DNA of 64,000 nucleotides from Hymenobacter monticola (lineage in GTDB: Bacteria > Bacteroidota > Bacteroidia > Cytophagales > Hymenobacteraceae). The DNA is taken from the NCBI RefSeq assembly GCF_022811645.1, contig NZ_CP094534.1:62001-126000 (forward strand), given 5' to 3'. A model generated the notes under the pieces. It ran no database searches. It saw only the letters and a program-made list of their open reading frames with translations, and was not told the origin of the DNA. Position numbers and translations under genes: made by a program. Of this stretch, positions 17,242 through 25,726 are shown in pieces. Positions within the stretch are counted from its first letter, which is position 1, and every line of letters starts with the position of its first letter.

Positions 17242-17280
17242 ACGCTGGCGTGCAGGCGGTTTTATTGGTTTTTGATATTC

Positions 17281-17308
17281 GCCCCTGCGCCCCGGCCAGG
17301 GGCTTTTT
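17281..17308 (+). terminator. Terminator after the pseudo-receiver gene
   Basis: GCCCCTG (17281-17287) pairs with CAGGGGC (17297-17303), followed by a short T run. Confidence 0.65.
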
Positions 17309-17400
17309 GCGGCGCATGTGGCGCCGGGTAACGAAATTGTTGCCAGCTTTGCCCCGCTAAACGGCCCCTTCACCCAACCGCTGCCGTTTGGCCCACCCCC

Positions 17401-18216
17401 ATGTCCCAGCACAAGGAAGTTAAGCTCATCACCACCCACCAGATGCTCGCCATGAAGCAGCGGGGGGAAAAAATCTCCATGCTCACGGCCTACGACTACT
17501 CGATGGCCCAGATTCTGGACGGCGCCGGCGTCGACGTGCTGCTCGTCGGCGACTCCGCCTCCAACGTGATGGCCGGGCACGAAACCACCCTGCCCATTAC
17601 CCTCGACCAGATGATATACCACGCCCAGAGCGTGGTGCGCGCCGTGAAGCGGGCCTTCGTAGTGGTGGACATGCCGTTTGGTTCCTACCAAGGCAACTCG
17701 TCGGTGGCCCTGCAGTCGGCCATTCGCATCATGAAGGAGAGCGGCGGCCACGGCGTGAAGCTCGAAGGCGGCGCCGAGGTGAAAGACAGCATCATCCGCA
17801 TTCTCACGGCCGGCATTCCGGTGATGGGCCACCTGGGCCTCACGCCGCAGTCCATTTACAAGTTTGGCACCTACACCGTGCGCGCCAAGGAAGAAGCCGA
17901 GGCCCAGAAGCTGCTCGAAGATGCTCGCCTGCTGCAGGAAATCGGCTGCTTTGGGCTGGTGCTGGAGAAAATTCCGGCCGCGCTGGCTAAGCGTGTGGCC
18001 GAAGAGCTCACCATTCCCGTCATCGGCATCGGCGCCGGCCCCGACGTGGATGGGCAGGTACTGGTGGTCCATGACATGCTAGGCCTCACCAAGGAGTTCA
18101 AGCCCCGCTTCCTGCGCCGCTACGCCGAGTTGCACGACATTATGACCGAGGCCGTGCAGCACTACGTGGCGGACGTGAAAAACCGCGAGTTTCCCAGCAA
18201 GGAGGAAGGGTATTAA
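17401..18216 (+). CDS. panB: 3-methyl-2-oxobutanoate hydroxymethyltransferase
   Basis: 271 residues, usual length. It makes ketopantoate from alpha-ketoisovalerate and methylene-tetrahydrofolate, the first step of pantothenate and coenzyme A synthesis. Recognised by [40 protein letters not shown], the [11 protein letters not shown] and VKLEGG segments, [11 protein letters not shown] and [15 protein letters not shown]. These cover the metal-binding Asp and Glu residues. No other pan gene is in the window. Confidence 0.97.
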   Translation: MSQHKEVKLITTHQMLAMKQRGEKISMLTAYDYSMAQILDGAGVDVLLVGDSASNVMAGHETTLPITLDQMIYHAQSVVRAVKRAFVVVDMPFGSYQGNSSVALQSAIRIMKESGGHGVKLEGGAEVKDSIIRILTAGIPVMGHLGLTPQSIYKFGTYTVRAKEEAEAQKLLEDARLLQEIGCFGLVLEKIPAALAKRVAEELTIPVIGIGAGPDVDGQVLVVHDMLGLTKEFKPRFLRRYAELHDIMTEAVQHYVADVKNREFPSKEEGY

Positions 18217-18228
18217 TGTAATTTGGTG

Positions 18229-18314
18229 TAGGGGCGGGGCTTGCCCCTGCCCGGTCGTACGCATCGTTCCAACGATTTTGTGCAGCGACCGGGAGGGGGC
18301 ACGCCCCACCCCTA
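18229..18314. repeat. GC-rich palindrome with 29-nt arms
   Basis: Arms 18229-18257 and 18286-18314 are complementary with few mismatches around a 28-nt loop. The outer TAGGGGCGGGGC motif resembles the element at 718-786. Lies just downstream of panB. Confidence 0.75.
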
Positions 18315-18373
18315 GGTTGTCCAGGCGCTCCGTAGCTACTAGTCGGTAACCGCTTCACTTTCCATCAGCTTCG

Positions 18374-18495
18374 TATCTTCGCCTCCAGAAAAGCAAGAGC
18401 GAAACGCCCGGTGCGTGTGGTCTGATGATGTGCGGAAGCTCCCGAGGAGCCCTGGCGCGCTCCTGCTGATAGTCAACCCCGCCCGCTTCCCCTAA
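18374..18495 (+). promoter_or_regulatory. Promoter and ~110-nt structured leader of the RluA gene
   Basis: TATCTTCG at 18374-18381 is a near match to the -7 box. The downstream leader can fold into stacked helices: a 5-bp hairpin GCTCC-CGA-GGAGC, a flanking GTGCG/CGCGC helix, and an outer GGT..TGAT/..GTCAACC helix. I cannot match it to a known RNA family; it lacks the conserved SRP RNA tip. Confidence 0.35.
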
Positions 18496-19206
18496 GTGAA
18501 CCGTCCCAACCTGTGGTCCGAAGGCAGAGAAATTCTGTTTGAAGACAATCATTTGCTCGTCATCAACAAGCCCGCCGGCATCCTCGTGCAGGGCGACGCC
18601 ACCGGCGATGAGCCCCTGTCGAAGAAAGCCGCCGAGTACCTGCGCTTCAAGTACAAGAAGCCCGGCGAGGCCTTCGTGGGCGTATGCCACCGCATCGACC
18701 GGCCGGTGTCCGGCATCGTCATCCTGGCCAAAACCAGCAAGGCTTTGAGCCGGCTGAACGAGCTGTTTCGCGATGACAAAATTCACAAAACCTACTGGGC
18801 CCTCACCGGCAAGCCGCCCATTCCGGAAAATGGCACGCTCATTCACTGGCTGGTGAAAGACACCGTGCGCAACGTGACCAAGGCCTACCCCACCGCCCAC
18901 GGCCAGGGCCTGCGCTCCGAGCTGAAATACGAGCTGCTGGGCCAGGCCGGCAACCGCTACCTGCTGCAGGTGAATCCCGTGACGGGCCGCCCGCACCAGA
19001 TTCGGACCCAACTGGCCACGGGCCTGAGCACGCCCATTGTGGGCGACGTGAAATACGGCTTCATTGCCCCGCTGCCCGACGTGAGCATTGCCCTGCATGC
19101 CCGCCAGCTGCAATTGCAGCATCCCGTCACGAAGGAAACGATGACCTTCACCGCCCCGCTGCCCGATGCCGCGCACTGGGACGCGGCGCGTGAGTACTAT
19201 CAGTAA
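18496..19206 (+). CDS. RluA family pseudouridine synthase
   Basis: 236 residues from a GTG start. The catalytic motif HRIDRPVSG is at residues 65-73 with Asp68 as nucleophile. Other family blocks are VINKPAGILVQ near the N-terminus, KTYWALTGKPP, and GRPHQIRTQLA, the RNA-contacting motif III. There is no S4 domain. It converts uridine to pseudouridine in rRNA or tRNA; the exact target cannot be read from the sequence. Confidence 0.93.
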   Translation: MNRPNLWSEGREILFEDNHLLVINKPAGILVQGDATGDEPLSKKAAEYLRFKYKKPGEAFVGVCHRIDRPVSGIVILAKTSKALSRLNELFRDDKIHKTYWALTGKPPIPENGTLIHWLVKDTVRNVTKAYPTAHGQGLRSELKYELLGQAGNRYLLQVNPVTGRPHQIRTQLATGLSTPIVGDVKYGFIAPLPDVSIALHARQLQLQHPVTKETMTFTAPLPDAAHWDAAREYYQ

Positions 19207-19367
19207 CGCCGCACCCCGAAGCTGTGCTTCGCCCCGCGTGAGCTAACCTATACTGCGCTTATCCTGCTACGTCTGACGCAAGGCGTAGCACAGCTGCGCG
19301 GTAGGGCGACTACGTGCAAGATTTTGGCCTTCTGATACCAATCATCCGGCTCCCTTCTCGCTAGCCG

Positions 19368-19375
19368 TAATTTTG
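19368..19375 (+). promoter_or_regulatory. -7 box of the desaturase promoter
   Basis: TAATTTTG, an exact TAnnTTTG match 67 nt upstream of the desaturase ATG. Confidence 0.45.
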
Positions 19376-19442
19376 TGTTCATACTACTGAACCTAAGCGC
19401 GGGCCTTTTGCTTGTGCGGTCAGTTCAGCTTTCACAACCCTT

Positions 19443-20231
19443 ATGGCTATTCTGATTTTCTTCGTTGCCCACTACTACTTATCGCTGTTCACGCAGACGT
19501 TTTACCTGCACCGCTACGCTGCGCATAAAATGTTTACGATGAACAAGTTCTGGGAGAAGTTCTTCTTCCTGTTCACCTACCTCTGCCAGGGCAGCAGCTT
19601 TCTCTCGCCCCGGGCCTACGCGCTGCTGCACCGCATGCACCACGCCTACTCCGACACCGAGCTGGACCCGCACTCGCCCCACTTCTCGAACAACGCGTTC
19701 GATATGATGTGGAAGACGAAAGTGATTTATAACGACGTGGTAAACAACAACCACGCGGGCGCCAAGCGCTTCGAGGGCGACATTCCGGAGTGGAACTGGC
19801 TCGACAAATTTGGCGGCACGGTGTATTCGCGCCTGGGCTGGGGCACGGCCTACGTGCTGTTCTACATCAACTTCGCCACGGCCTGGTGGCAGTACCTGTT
19901 GCTGCCCATCCACTTCCTGATGGGCCCCATCCACGGCGCCATCGTGAACTGGGGCGGCCACAAGTACGGCTACCAGAACTTCGACAACAACGACAAATCG
20001 ATGAACACGCTGGCGCTGGACTTCCTGGCCTTTGGTGAGCTGTTTCAGAACAACCACCACAAGCTTCCCATGCGCGTCAACTTCGGCGTGAAGTGGTGGG
20101 AATTTGACCCCACCTACGTCGCCATCTGGAGCCTCGACAAGGTGGGCATCATCAAGGTGAAGCGCAAAAACATGAACCTGAACACGATTTCCAAACAGGT
20201 TCGAACCAAGCGTGAGGCTGTGGCAGCGTAG
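19443..20231 (+). CDS. Acyl-CoA/fatty acid desaturase
   Basis: 262 residues with the three histidine boxes of membrane desaturases: HRYAAH (23-28), HRMHH (63-67) and NNHHK (about 203-207). They bind the di-iron centre that introduces a cis double bond into an acyl chain. Hydrophobic segments lie at the N-terminus and in LGWGTAYVLFYINFATAWWQ. The protein is shorter than the ~300-residue acyl-CoA desaturases but keeps all the boxes. A role in membrane fluidity is likely from the family. It is a single-gene unit with its own promoter and terminator. Confidence 0.92.
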   Translation: MAILIFFVAHYYLSLFTQTFYLHRYAAHKMFTMNKFWEKFFFLFTYLCQGSSFLSPRAYALLHRMHHAYSDTELDPHSPHFSNNAFDMMWKTKVIYNDVVNNNHAGAKRFEGDIPEWNWLDKFGGTVYSRLGWGTAYVLFYINFATAWWQYLLLPIHFLMGPIHGAIVNWGGHKYGYQNFDNNDKSMNTLALDFLAFGELFQNNHHKLPMRVNFGVKWWEFDPTYVAIWSLDKVGIIKVKRKNMNLNTISKQVRTKREAVAA

Positions 20232-20257
20232 CAATGCCTCGAATGACAAACCCTAAA

Positions 20258-20288
20258 AAAGCTCCGGCTCCGCGCCGGGGCTTTTTTT
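20258..20288 (+). terminator. Terminator of the desaturase gene
   Basis: 8-bp stem GCTCCGGC/GCCGGGGC with flanking A and T runs; the symmetrical A/T tails could also stop minus-strand transcripts. Confidence 0.85.
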
Positions 20289-20322
20289 ATGTGCGCCCCT
20301 AGCTAATGCGCTGACCAAACGC

Positions 20323-20330
20323 TACCTTTG
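20323..20330 (+). promoter_or_regulatory. -7 box of the rpsP promoter
   Basis: TACCTTTG, exact TAnnTTTG match, 64 nt before the rpsP start. A -33 TTG is not obvious. Confidence 0.55.
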
Positions 20331-20393
20331 CACTCCCAATTTCGGGAAACCCTCACCAGACGCACGAGTTGCGTCGCACAACCCCACCGGTTT

Positions 20394-20948
20394 ATGGCAG
20401 TTAAAATCCGCCTTGCCCGTCGTGGCCGCAAAAAGGCTTCGACTTACGACATCGTAGTAGCCGACTCCCGCTCGCCCCGCGACGGCCGTTTCATCGAGAA
20501 ACTCGGCACCTACAACCCCCACACCAACCCCGCCACCATCAACTACGACGCCGACCGCGCGTTCTACTGGATGATGACCGGTGCTCAGCCCACCGACACC
20601 GTGCGGGCCATGCTCAGCTACCGCGGCGTACTCTACCGTCGTCACCTGCAGTTGGGTGTCGACAAAGGCGCCATCACCCAGGAGGTGGCCGACCAGCGTT
20701 TCGACGCCTGGAAACAGGAGAAAGACGCCAAAATCGAAGGCAAGCGCACCGGCTTGGTTGACGCGAAAGAAGAAGCCCGCAAAGCTGCCCTTGCCGCCGA
20801 AACCAAGGTGAAAGAAGCCCGTGCCGAAAACCTGCGTCAGAAGCAGGCTGCCCTGCTGGCTGCTAACGCCCCCGCTCCGGCCGCCGAAGAAGCTGCTGAC
20901 GCTGCCGAAGCTCCGGCTGCTGAGGCTACCGAAGCTGCTGCCGAGTAG
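20394..20948 (+). CDS. rpsP: 30S ribosomal protein S16
   Basis: 184 residues. The S16 core is at the N-terminus: [20 protein letters not shown], then [20 protein letters not shown] and [21 protein letters not shown] long Ala/Glu/Lys-rich tail follows (ending AEATEAAAE), which is typical of Bacteroidota S16 and roughly doubles the length seen in E. coli. First gene of the conserved rpsP-rimM-trmD-rplS block. Start is at the MAVKIR ATG. Confidence 0.97.
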   Translation: MAVKIRLARRGRKKASTYDIVVADSRSPRDGRFIEKLGTYNPHTNPATINYDADRAFYWMMTGAQPTDTVRAMLSYRGVLYRRHLQLGVDKGAITQEVADQRFDAWKQEKDAKIEGKRTGLVDAKEEARKAALAAETKVKEARAENLRQKQAALLAANAPAPAAEEAADAAEAPAAEATEAAAE

Positions 20949-20969
20949 TTTTTAGGTTTCTGAAAACCG

Positions 20970-21024
20970 AAAGCGTTTGGGAGTTGTGAGCCGGACCGGC
21001 TGGCAGCTCCCAAACGCTTTTTCG
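20970..21024 (+). terminator. Strong hairpin with T-tract between rpsP and rimM
   Basis: A perfect 14-bp stem (20970-20983 with 21007-21020), an extra inner AGCC/GGCT pairing, and a TTTTT tail. It looks like an intrinsic terminator or attenuator inside the operon. Confidence 0.7.
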
Positions 21025-21041
21025 TTCTCCCCTCCCCCACC

Positions 21042-21623
21042 ATGACCCTCGACGAAACCTATCAGCTCGGCTACATCCTCAAAACCCACGGCCTGCGCGG
21101 CCACGTAGCCGCCCACTTCGACGTGGACGACGTAGCTGATTATCTCAAGCTTAAAACTGTATACCTCGCCCTGCCTGCCGCCCCAGCCAAGCTGGTAGAG
21201 CACAAGGTGGAAAAGGTGCAGTCCCAATCCGGCAATAAGGTGCTGCTCAAGCTGCGCGGCATCGACCGGATTGAGGAGGCCGAGCCTTTGCGCGGCTCGC
21301 AGCTCTACCTGCCCCTGACCGAATTGCCGGCGCTGGAAGACGACCAGTTTTACTTCCACGACGTTGTCGGCTTCACCGTGGTCGATTCAACCCTGGGCGA
21401 GCTGGGCACCGTGGAAAATTTCTACGAGCTGCCGCAGCAGGACATGCTGGCCATGCGCTACCAGGGCCAGGAAGTGCTGATTCCGGTGGTGGACGAGCTG
21501 GTGAGCCACGCCGACCACGAGAAAAAGCAAGTCCACGTGAACCTACCTGAAGGGTTGCTTGACGTGTACCTCAAACCCTCGTCGCGCGATAAGGACGAGC
21601 CCGACGAATTCGACGAAGCTTAA
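21042..21623 (+). CDS. rimM: 16S rRNA processing protein RimM
   Basis: 193 residues. The N-terminal RimM domain starts with YQLGYILKTHGLRGHVAAHF and the C-terminal PRC-barrel holds LGELGTVENFYELPQQDMLA and VLIPVVDELV. RimM helps mature the 30S head and binds S19. The C-terminal DEPDEFDEA tail is acidic. The stop codon lies at the outer edge of a 29-nt-armed palindrome. Confidence 0.94.
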   Translation: MTLDETYQLGYILKTHGLRGHVAAHFDVDDVADYLKLKTVYLALPAAPAKLVEHKVEKVQSQSGNKVLLKLRGIDRIEEAEPLRGSQLYLPLTELPALEDDQFYFHDVVGFTVVDSTLGELGTVENFYELPQQDMLAMRYQGQEVLIPVVDELVSHADHEKKQVHVNLPEGLLDVYLKPSSRDKDEPDEFDEA

Positions 21624-21700
21624 TGTAGCGTGGACTCTGCGAGTCCGCGCTTGGGCGAACGTTCTAGCAATGCGCGGACTCGCAGAGTCCACGCTACATT
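21622..21700. repeat. Perfect palindrome with 29-nt arms between rimM and trmD
   Basis: Arms 21622-21650 and 21672-21700 are perfect 29-nt complements with a 21-nt loop. The left arm includes two bases of the rimM stop codon and the right arm ends 6 bp before trmD. Same family as 11398-11475. Confidence 0.9.
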
Positions 21701-21706
21701 CATAAT

Positions 21707-22381
21707 ATGCGCATCGACATCCTCACCTGCCTGCCCGAGTTGCTGGTCAGCCCGTTTTCGCATTCCATTGTGAAGCGGGCCCAGGACAAGGGCCTGGCCG
21801 AAATTCACCTGCACCAGCTCCGCGATAAGGCCATCAACAAGCACGGCCAGATTGACGACTTCGTGTTTGGCGGTGGCGCGGGCATGGTATTGCGCGTCGA
21901 GCCCATTGCGGCCTGGATAGATGAGCTGCAGGCCCAACGGCCCTACGACGCCATCATCTACCTCACGCCCGACGGCGAAACCCTGCGCCAACCGCTGGCC
22001 AACCGGCTGTCGTTGCTGCAAAACATCATCATGCTCTGCGGCCATTACAAAGGCATTGATGAGCGTATTCGCCAGACCTACATCACCCACGAAATAAGCG
22101 TGGGCGACTACGTGCTGAGCGGGGGCGAGCTGGGCGCGGCCATTCTGGTCGATGCCGTGGTGCGGCTGCTCCCGGGCGTGTTGGGCAATGAGGAGTCGGC
22201 GCTTTCTGACTCTTTTCAGGACGATTTGCTGGCGCCGCCCATCTACACCCGCCCGGCCGAATGGCGCGGACAGGCCGTGCCCGACATTCTGCTATCGGGC
22301 AATACGCCGAAGATTGAGGAGTGGCGGCACGAGCAGGCACTGGCCCGCACGCAGCAGCGCCGGCCCGATTTGTTGGCTTAA
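21707..22381 (+). CDS. trmD: tRNA (guanine-N1)-methyltransferase
   Basis: 224 residues. It methylates G37 of tRNAs, next to the anticodon, and prevents frameshifting. Markers: [45 protein letters not shown] for SAM binding in the knot, [20 protein letters not shown] and the [12 protein letters not shown] segment. The catalytic Asp region [12 protein letters not shown] is present. Full length for the family. Confidence 0.97.
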   Translation: MRIDILTCLPELLVSPFSHSIVKRAQDKGLAEIHLHQLRDKAINKHGQIDDFVFGGGAGMVLRVEPIAAWIDELQAQRPYDAIIYLTPDGETLRQPLANRLSLLQNIIMLCGHYKGIDERIRQTYITHEISVGDYVLSGGELGAAILVDAVVRLLPGVLGNEESALSDSFQDDLLAPPIYTRPAEWRGQAVPDILLSGNTPKIEEWRHEQALARTQQRRPDLLA

Positions 22382-22456
22382 AACCGGATTTGGCCACTCC
22401 AATTTTCGAATCAGCAGCAAATCAGTGAACAAGCTAACGCATGTTCTACAAATGAC

Positions 22457-22487
22457 TTGCTATCCTCAACGGAAAGCCCTATCTTTG
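22457..22487 (+). promoter_or_regulatory. Promoter of rplS
   Basis: TTG at 22457-22459 and TATCTTTG at 22480-22487 with 20 bp between them, a good -33/-7 pair. It gives rplS its own transcription start in addition to any read-through from trmD. Confidence 0.65.
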
Positions 22488-22550
22488 CGCTCCGTTTCGA
22501 TAAAAAACTAATTCCCGACGGCGGCGCCGTCTTTCGCAATTTTCTCAGCC

Positions 22551-22928
22551 ATGAGCGTACTACTTGACTTTATCCAGGCCGAATCGCAGGAGCGCCGCGC
22601 CAGCTTTCCCGACTTCGCCGCCGGCGACACGATTAACGTGCACGTGAAAATCCGCGAGGGCAACAAGGAGCGCATCCAGCAGTTCCAGGGCGTGGTGCTG
22701 CAGCGCCGCAACCCCAGCTCAAACGGTGAAACCTTCACCGTGCGCAAGATTTCGAACCAAATCGGCACCGAGCGTATTTTCCCCCTGCTGTCGCCGAACA
22801 TCGACAAAATCGAGGTTATCCGTCGCGGCAAAGTGCGTCGCGCCCGTCTGTTCTACCTGCGCGGCCTGTCGGGCAAGCAGGCTCGTATCAAAGAGCGGCG
22901 CTTGAACGTGGCCAAGGCTACTGCCTAA
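22551..22928 (+). CDS. rplS: 50S ribosomal protein L19
   Basis: 125 residues. Typical L19 features: [57 protein letters not shown] and [16 protein letters not shown]. It lies at the 30S/50S interface. Last gene of the ribosomal block and followed by a strong terminator. Confidence 0.98.
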   Translation: MSVLLDFIQAESQERRASFPDFAAGDTINVHVKIREGNKERIQQFQGVVLQRRNPSSNGETFTVRKISNQIGTERIFPLLSPNIDKIEVIRRGKVRRARLFYLRGLSGKQARIKERRLNVAKATA

Positions 22929-22958
22929 GCACGGAAGCAGCCCTAGCTTCTTATAAAA

Positions 22959-22996
22959 GAAAAAGCCGGCCCCACGCGTGGGGCCGGCTTTTTTAG
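22959..22996. terminator. Bidirectional terminator between rplS and the convergent gene
   Basis: Perfect palindrome centred on ACGCGT, with a GCCGGCCCCAC stem and A/T tails on both sides. Confidence 0.9.
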
Positions 22997-23015
22997 CTTA
23001 GCGCTAACTCGGCGT

Positions 23016-23438
23016 TTAGATTTGGCCCTTGGGCGTGTGCGAGGAGAAGTCCTGCGGCAACTTGCCGTCTACTTCTACCGAGCCACCCTTGAGTTGCTGA
23101 GCCACGGCCGACAGCACCTCGCCAAGCTTGGTCATGCGGGTGGCGGTGTTCACGTTCTCGGCAAAGTTGGCGGCCTGCGTGGTGCCAGTGCCCAAGCGAG
23201 CCAGCAGCGGCGAAATGACGTTCACATCGAGGGTGCCGCTGCCAAAGTGGGCTTTCAGGGCCTGCAAGTCGACTATTAGTTGGTGCAGGGCCGGGTTGTT
23301 GGCGTCTTTCAAGTCCTCAATCCAGCGCTGCAGCTGGTTGTCGAGGCCCGCTTTTTCGGTGATGGCCGTCAGGTCGCTGGTGAGCAGGTGAATGGCGCTG
23401 TCGAGGTGCACTTGGTGCTGCGAATCTTTCTTTTCCAT
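23016..23438 (-). CDS. Hypothetical alpha-helical protein
   Basis: 140 residues from the ATG at 23438 (MEKKDSQHQVHLDSAIHLL). Predicted all-helical, with no membrane segment, signal peptide or known motif. The sequence LLTSDLTAITEKAGLDNQLQ and following helices suggest a four-helix bundle. An upstream in-frame ATG at 23492 would overlap the poly-G run and looks less likely. No functional assignment. Confidence 0.55.
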   Translation of the reverse strand: MEKKDSQHQVHLDSAIHLLTSDLTAITEKAGLDNQLQRWIEDLKDANNPALHQLIVDLQALKAHFGSGTLDVNVISPLLARLGTGTTQAANFAENVNTATRMTKLGEVLSAVAQQLKGGSVEVDGKLPQDFSSHTPKGQI

Positions 23439-23533
23439 GGGGGGGGTGTTTGGGTAGCTAAGGGCGGCTGTTTTCACCGCCTTTTTAGCCAACGTAGTTT
23501 CTCCCCGCCGGGTTGGCGCTCACGCCCAAAGCA

Positions 23534-23563
23534 AAAAGCCCCGCCGGAACCGGCGGGGCTTTT
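23534..23563 (-). terminator. Terminator of the gene at 23601-24308
   Basis: 14-bp perfect stem (23534-23547 with 23550-23563), 2-nt loop, T-tract on the minus strand. Confidence 0.85.
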
Positions 23564-23600
23564 GTGTAGGATACTTACTTGCCAGCAAGCAGCCGCGCGG

Positions 23601-24308
23601 CTACTCGATTTTGTTCATGCGGTCTTTCACGGCTTCCAGGGCCACGCGCATGCTCACAATGTCGCCGCGGGCGGCTTCCTGCTCTTTCAGGTTGAGGTCG
23701 ATGAGGTTGTTGAACTGTTGCAGTTCGGCGGCGTTGGCGGCCAGCATCTGCTGGATTTCAATCTTGCGGGCCTTGTTCTTCTCAATGTCCTTTTTGATGG
23801 TTTCGGCCTTGGCAATCACCGCCATGTGGTTGTTTTGCGAGGCAACCAGGGCACGCTCGGCTTCGGCGATTTGCGACACCAGGTCTTCGCGGTACATCAT
23901 GCGGGCGAAGTCCTTGAGGTACTTCTCGGCCGACTTCCACTGTACCGGCGTTTTGTCTTTAGCCAAGTAGGCGTTGCCCAGGTCGATGCTCCACCACACG
24001 GTAGTGCCGGTGGGCGTAGCATCCACCTTGGAGATGACGCGAATAGGGGTAGGTGCAATTTCTTCGATGATAACACCGTCCATTGTCACGACCCCTTTGT
24101 TGTTCTTCACCTTGCTGCCAAACTTCTCGTTCAGTTGTTTCAGCCAAGCCGCTTCGACGCGCTTGTTGTCGAGCTGCATGCTCACGCGCTGGCCCGTGCG
24201 GGGCACGTTGCCAATCGACATATCAGCTTCATCCACAGGGGATTTCTGGGCATAACCGCCCAGTGTCGCTAAGCATACAAGAAGTAGGATGAGTAGGCTT
24301 CGTTTCAT
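23601..24308 (-). CDS. Hypothetical secreted protein with C-terminal coiled coil
   Basis: 235 residues. Signal peptide MKRSLLILLLVCLATLGGYA, then a small domain (TPTGTTVWWSIDLGNAYLA), then a long heptad-rich helix from about residue 140 to the end (SQIAEAERALVASQNNHMAV, KKDIEKNKARKIEIQQMLA). This is likely a periplasmic or outer-membrane-associated coiled-coil protein. Function not recognised. Confidence 0.65.
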   Translation of the reverse strand: MKRSLLILLLVCLATLGGYAQKSPVDEADMSIGNVPRTGQRVSMQLDNKRVEAAWLKQLNEKFGSKVKNNKGVVTMDGVIIEEIAPTPIRVISKVDATPTGTTVWWSIDLGNAYLAKDKTPVQWKSAEKYLKDFARMMYREDLVSQIAEAERALVASQNNHMAVIAKAETIKKDIEKNKARKIEIQQMLAANAAELQQFNNLIDLNLKEQEAARGDIVSMRVALEAVKDRMNKIE

Positions 24309-24385
24309 GGTAATAATATCTTTATGAGTGCTTTAAAAATGGCCAGTGGAAAAGAACGGAACGAGTACATCGTTGTCCGGCTTTC

Positions 24386-24412
24386 CAAATTTAAGACCTT
24401 TATTTCATGCAA
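24386..24412 (-). promoter_or_regulatory. Candidate promoter of the coiled-coil protein gene
   Basis: Minus strand TAAATTTG (24393-24386) fits the -7 consensus; TTG at 24412-24410 is 16 bp upstream, slightly short. Confidence 0.4.
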
Positions 24413-24455
24413 ATTCTTTTCCCAAAGATTTTTTTAGGAATAATGCTGTTTTTAT

Positions 24456-24463
24456 TAATTTTG
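24456..24463 (+). promoter_or_regulatory. Candidate -7 box of the pterin synthase/folE operon
   Basis: TAATTTTG in an AT-rich intergenic region, about 110 nt before the first gene. Confidence 0.4.
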
Positions 24464-24573
24464 TGCAAACCATAGTTTTTAAAGTATACTAAACCGCAAT
24501 AGGCCTATTCATGGAATTATGGCCAATGTGGCTTCCACCGCAACAAAGGTACCGGGACCGGGTTATAAGGCTT

Positions 24574-24981
24574 ATGCAAGTCACCGTTTGCCGCACCGAG
24601 CACTTCAACGCCGCCCACCGCCTGTACAACCCTGCGTGGAGCGACGAGCAGAACCAGCGGGTTTTTGGCCTTTGCAACAACCCTAACTACCACGGACACA
24701 ACTACAACCTGACCGTGCGGCTAACGGGTGAGGTCGACCCCGAAACGGGGTATGTGTATGACTTGAAGCGGCTTAGTGATTTGCTCAAGCGCGAGGTGCT
24801 GAACCGCTTCGACCACCGCAACCTGAACCTTGATACGGATGACTTCCGCAATCTGAACCCCACGGCCGAAAATATCGCCGTGGTAATTTGGCAGCGCCTG
24901 CGGCCGCACCTGGACGCCGGCCTGGCGCTTTCGGTCACGCTCTACGAGACGGACCGTAACTTTGTAGAATACCATGGATAA
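24574..24981 (+). CDS. queD: 6-carboxy/6-pyruvoyl-tetrahydropterin synthase
   Basis: 135 residues from the ATG at 24574. Zinc ligands are His15, His40 and His42 (HFNAAH and HGHNY), and the catalytic Cys34 lies in GLCNNPNYHGHNY. The CNNPN-x-HGHNY block and FDHRNLNLD resemble eukaryotic-like PTPS, so the product could be 6-pyruvoyl-tetrahydropterin rather than the queuosine precursor. It acts on dihydroneopterin triphosphate, which the next gene, folE, produces. The two genes overlap by 8 bp, so they are one operon. The symbol queD is the family default. Confidence 0.88.
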   Translation: MQVTVCRTEHFNAAHRLYNPAWSDEQNQRVFGLCNNPNYHGHNYNLTVRLTGEVDPETGYVYDLKRLSDLLKREVLNRFDHRNLNLDTDDFRNLNPTAENIAVVIWQRLRPHLDAGLALSVTLYETDRNFVEYHG

Positions 24982-25633
24982 TGCTTCCGGGCTAGGCCCG
25001 GCCCCCGACTCGCACCTGCCCCCGGGCCTGCGCACCCCGCTCCGCGACGATGCTTTCGTGCGCAGCGACGACGAGAAAATAGCGGCCATCAGCGACCATT
25101 TTGAGGCCATTATGCACGAGTTGGGCCTCGACCTGACCGATGACAGCCTAGCCGGCACGCCGCGCCGCGTGGCCAAGATGTTTGTGAAGGAATGGTTCAA
25201 AGGACTCGACCCGGCCAACCGACCCGAGGTGCGCATGTTTGATAACCGCTACGACTACCACCAGCTGCTGGTGGAGCGCGACATCACGCTGTTTTCGTGC
25301 TGCGAGCACCACTTTGTGCCCATCGTGGGCAAGGCGCACGTGGCTTATCTGCCGGGCTCGCACGTGGTGGGGCTGAGCAAGCTCAACCGCGTGGTGCAGC
25401 ACTACGCGCGCCGCCCGCAGGTGCAGGAGCGCCTCACCCGCCAGATTGCTGAGGAGCTGAAGCAAAGCCTGGGCACCGACGACGTGGCCGTGCTCATCGA
25501 GGCCGACCACCTGTGCGTGATGAGCCGCGGCGTGAACGACACCAGCAGCTCAACCCTGACCAGCGAGTACGGCGGCCGGTTTGCAACTGACGGGGCGCTA
25601 CGCAGCGAATTTCTGCGGCAGATTGGGAAGTAG
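24974..25633 (+). CDS. folE: GTP cyclohydrolase I
   Basis: 219 residues. It converts GTP to dihydroneopterin triphosphate, the entry to folate, biopterin and queuosine. Zinc-binding CCEHHFVP is at about residues 109-116 and the second zinc Cys is in ADHLCVMSRGV near 180. VVGLSKLNRVVQHYARRPQV and EAIMHELGLDLTDDSLAGTP, PRRVAKMF are family blocks. Intact Cys/His zinc site means type IA. Overlaps the pterin synthase gene. Confidence 0.96.
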   Translation: MDNASGLGPAPDSHLPPGLRTPLRDDAFVRSDDEKIAAISDHFEAIMHELGLDLTDDSLAGTPRRVAKMFVKEWFKGLDPANRPEVRMFDNRYDYHQLLVERDITLFSCCEHHFVPIVGKAHVAYLPGSHVVGLSKLNRVVQHYARRPQVQERLTRQIAEELKQSLGTDDVAVLIEADHLCVMSRGVNDTSSSTLTSEYGGRFATDGALRSEFLRQIGK

Positions 25634-25703
25634 GCGACGGGCGTTGGAGGTTTTGCCGTTTGAACCGTAAGCGGAGTTCGATGTTGGCGCAGAGCGACGG
25701 GTT

Positions 25704-25711
25704 TACTTTTG
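25704..25711 (+). promoter_or_regulatory. -7 box of the SDR epimerase gene
   Basis: TACTTTTG, exact consensus, 16 nt before the ATG; a TTG at 25684-25686 lies 17 bp upstream. Confidence 0.5.
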
Positions 25712-25726
25712 TCTGAAACAAGCATT

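Noticed and set aside
18382..18495. Signal recognition particle RNA
   Set aside because: It has a hairpin and a GGAA stretch but not the conserved GGAA-loop/AGCAGCC tip of bacterial SRP RNA.
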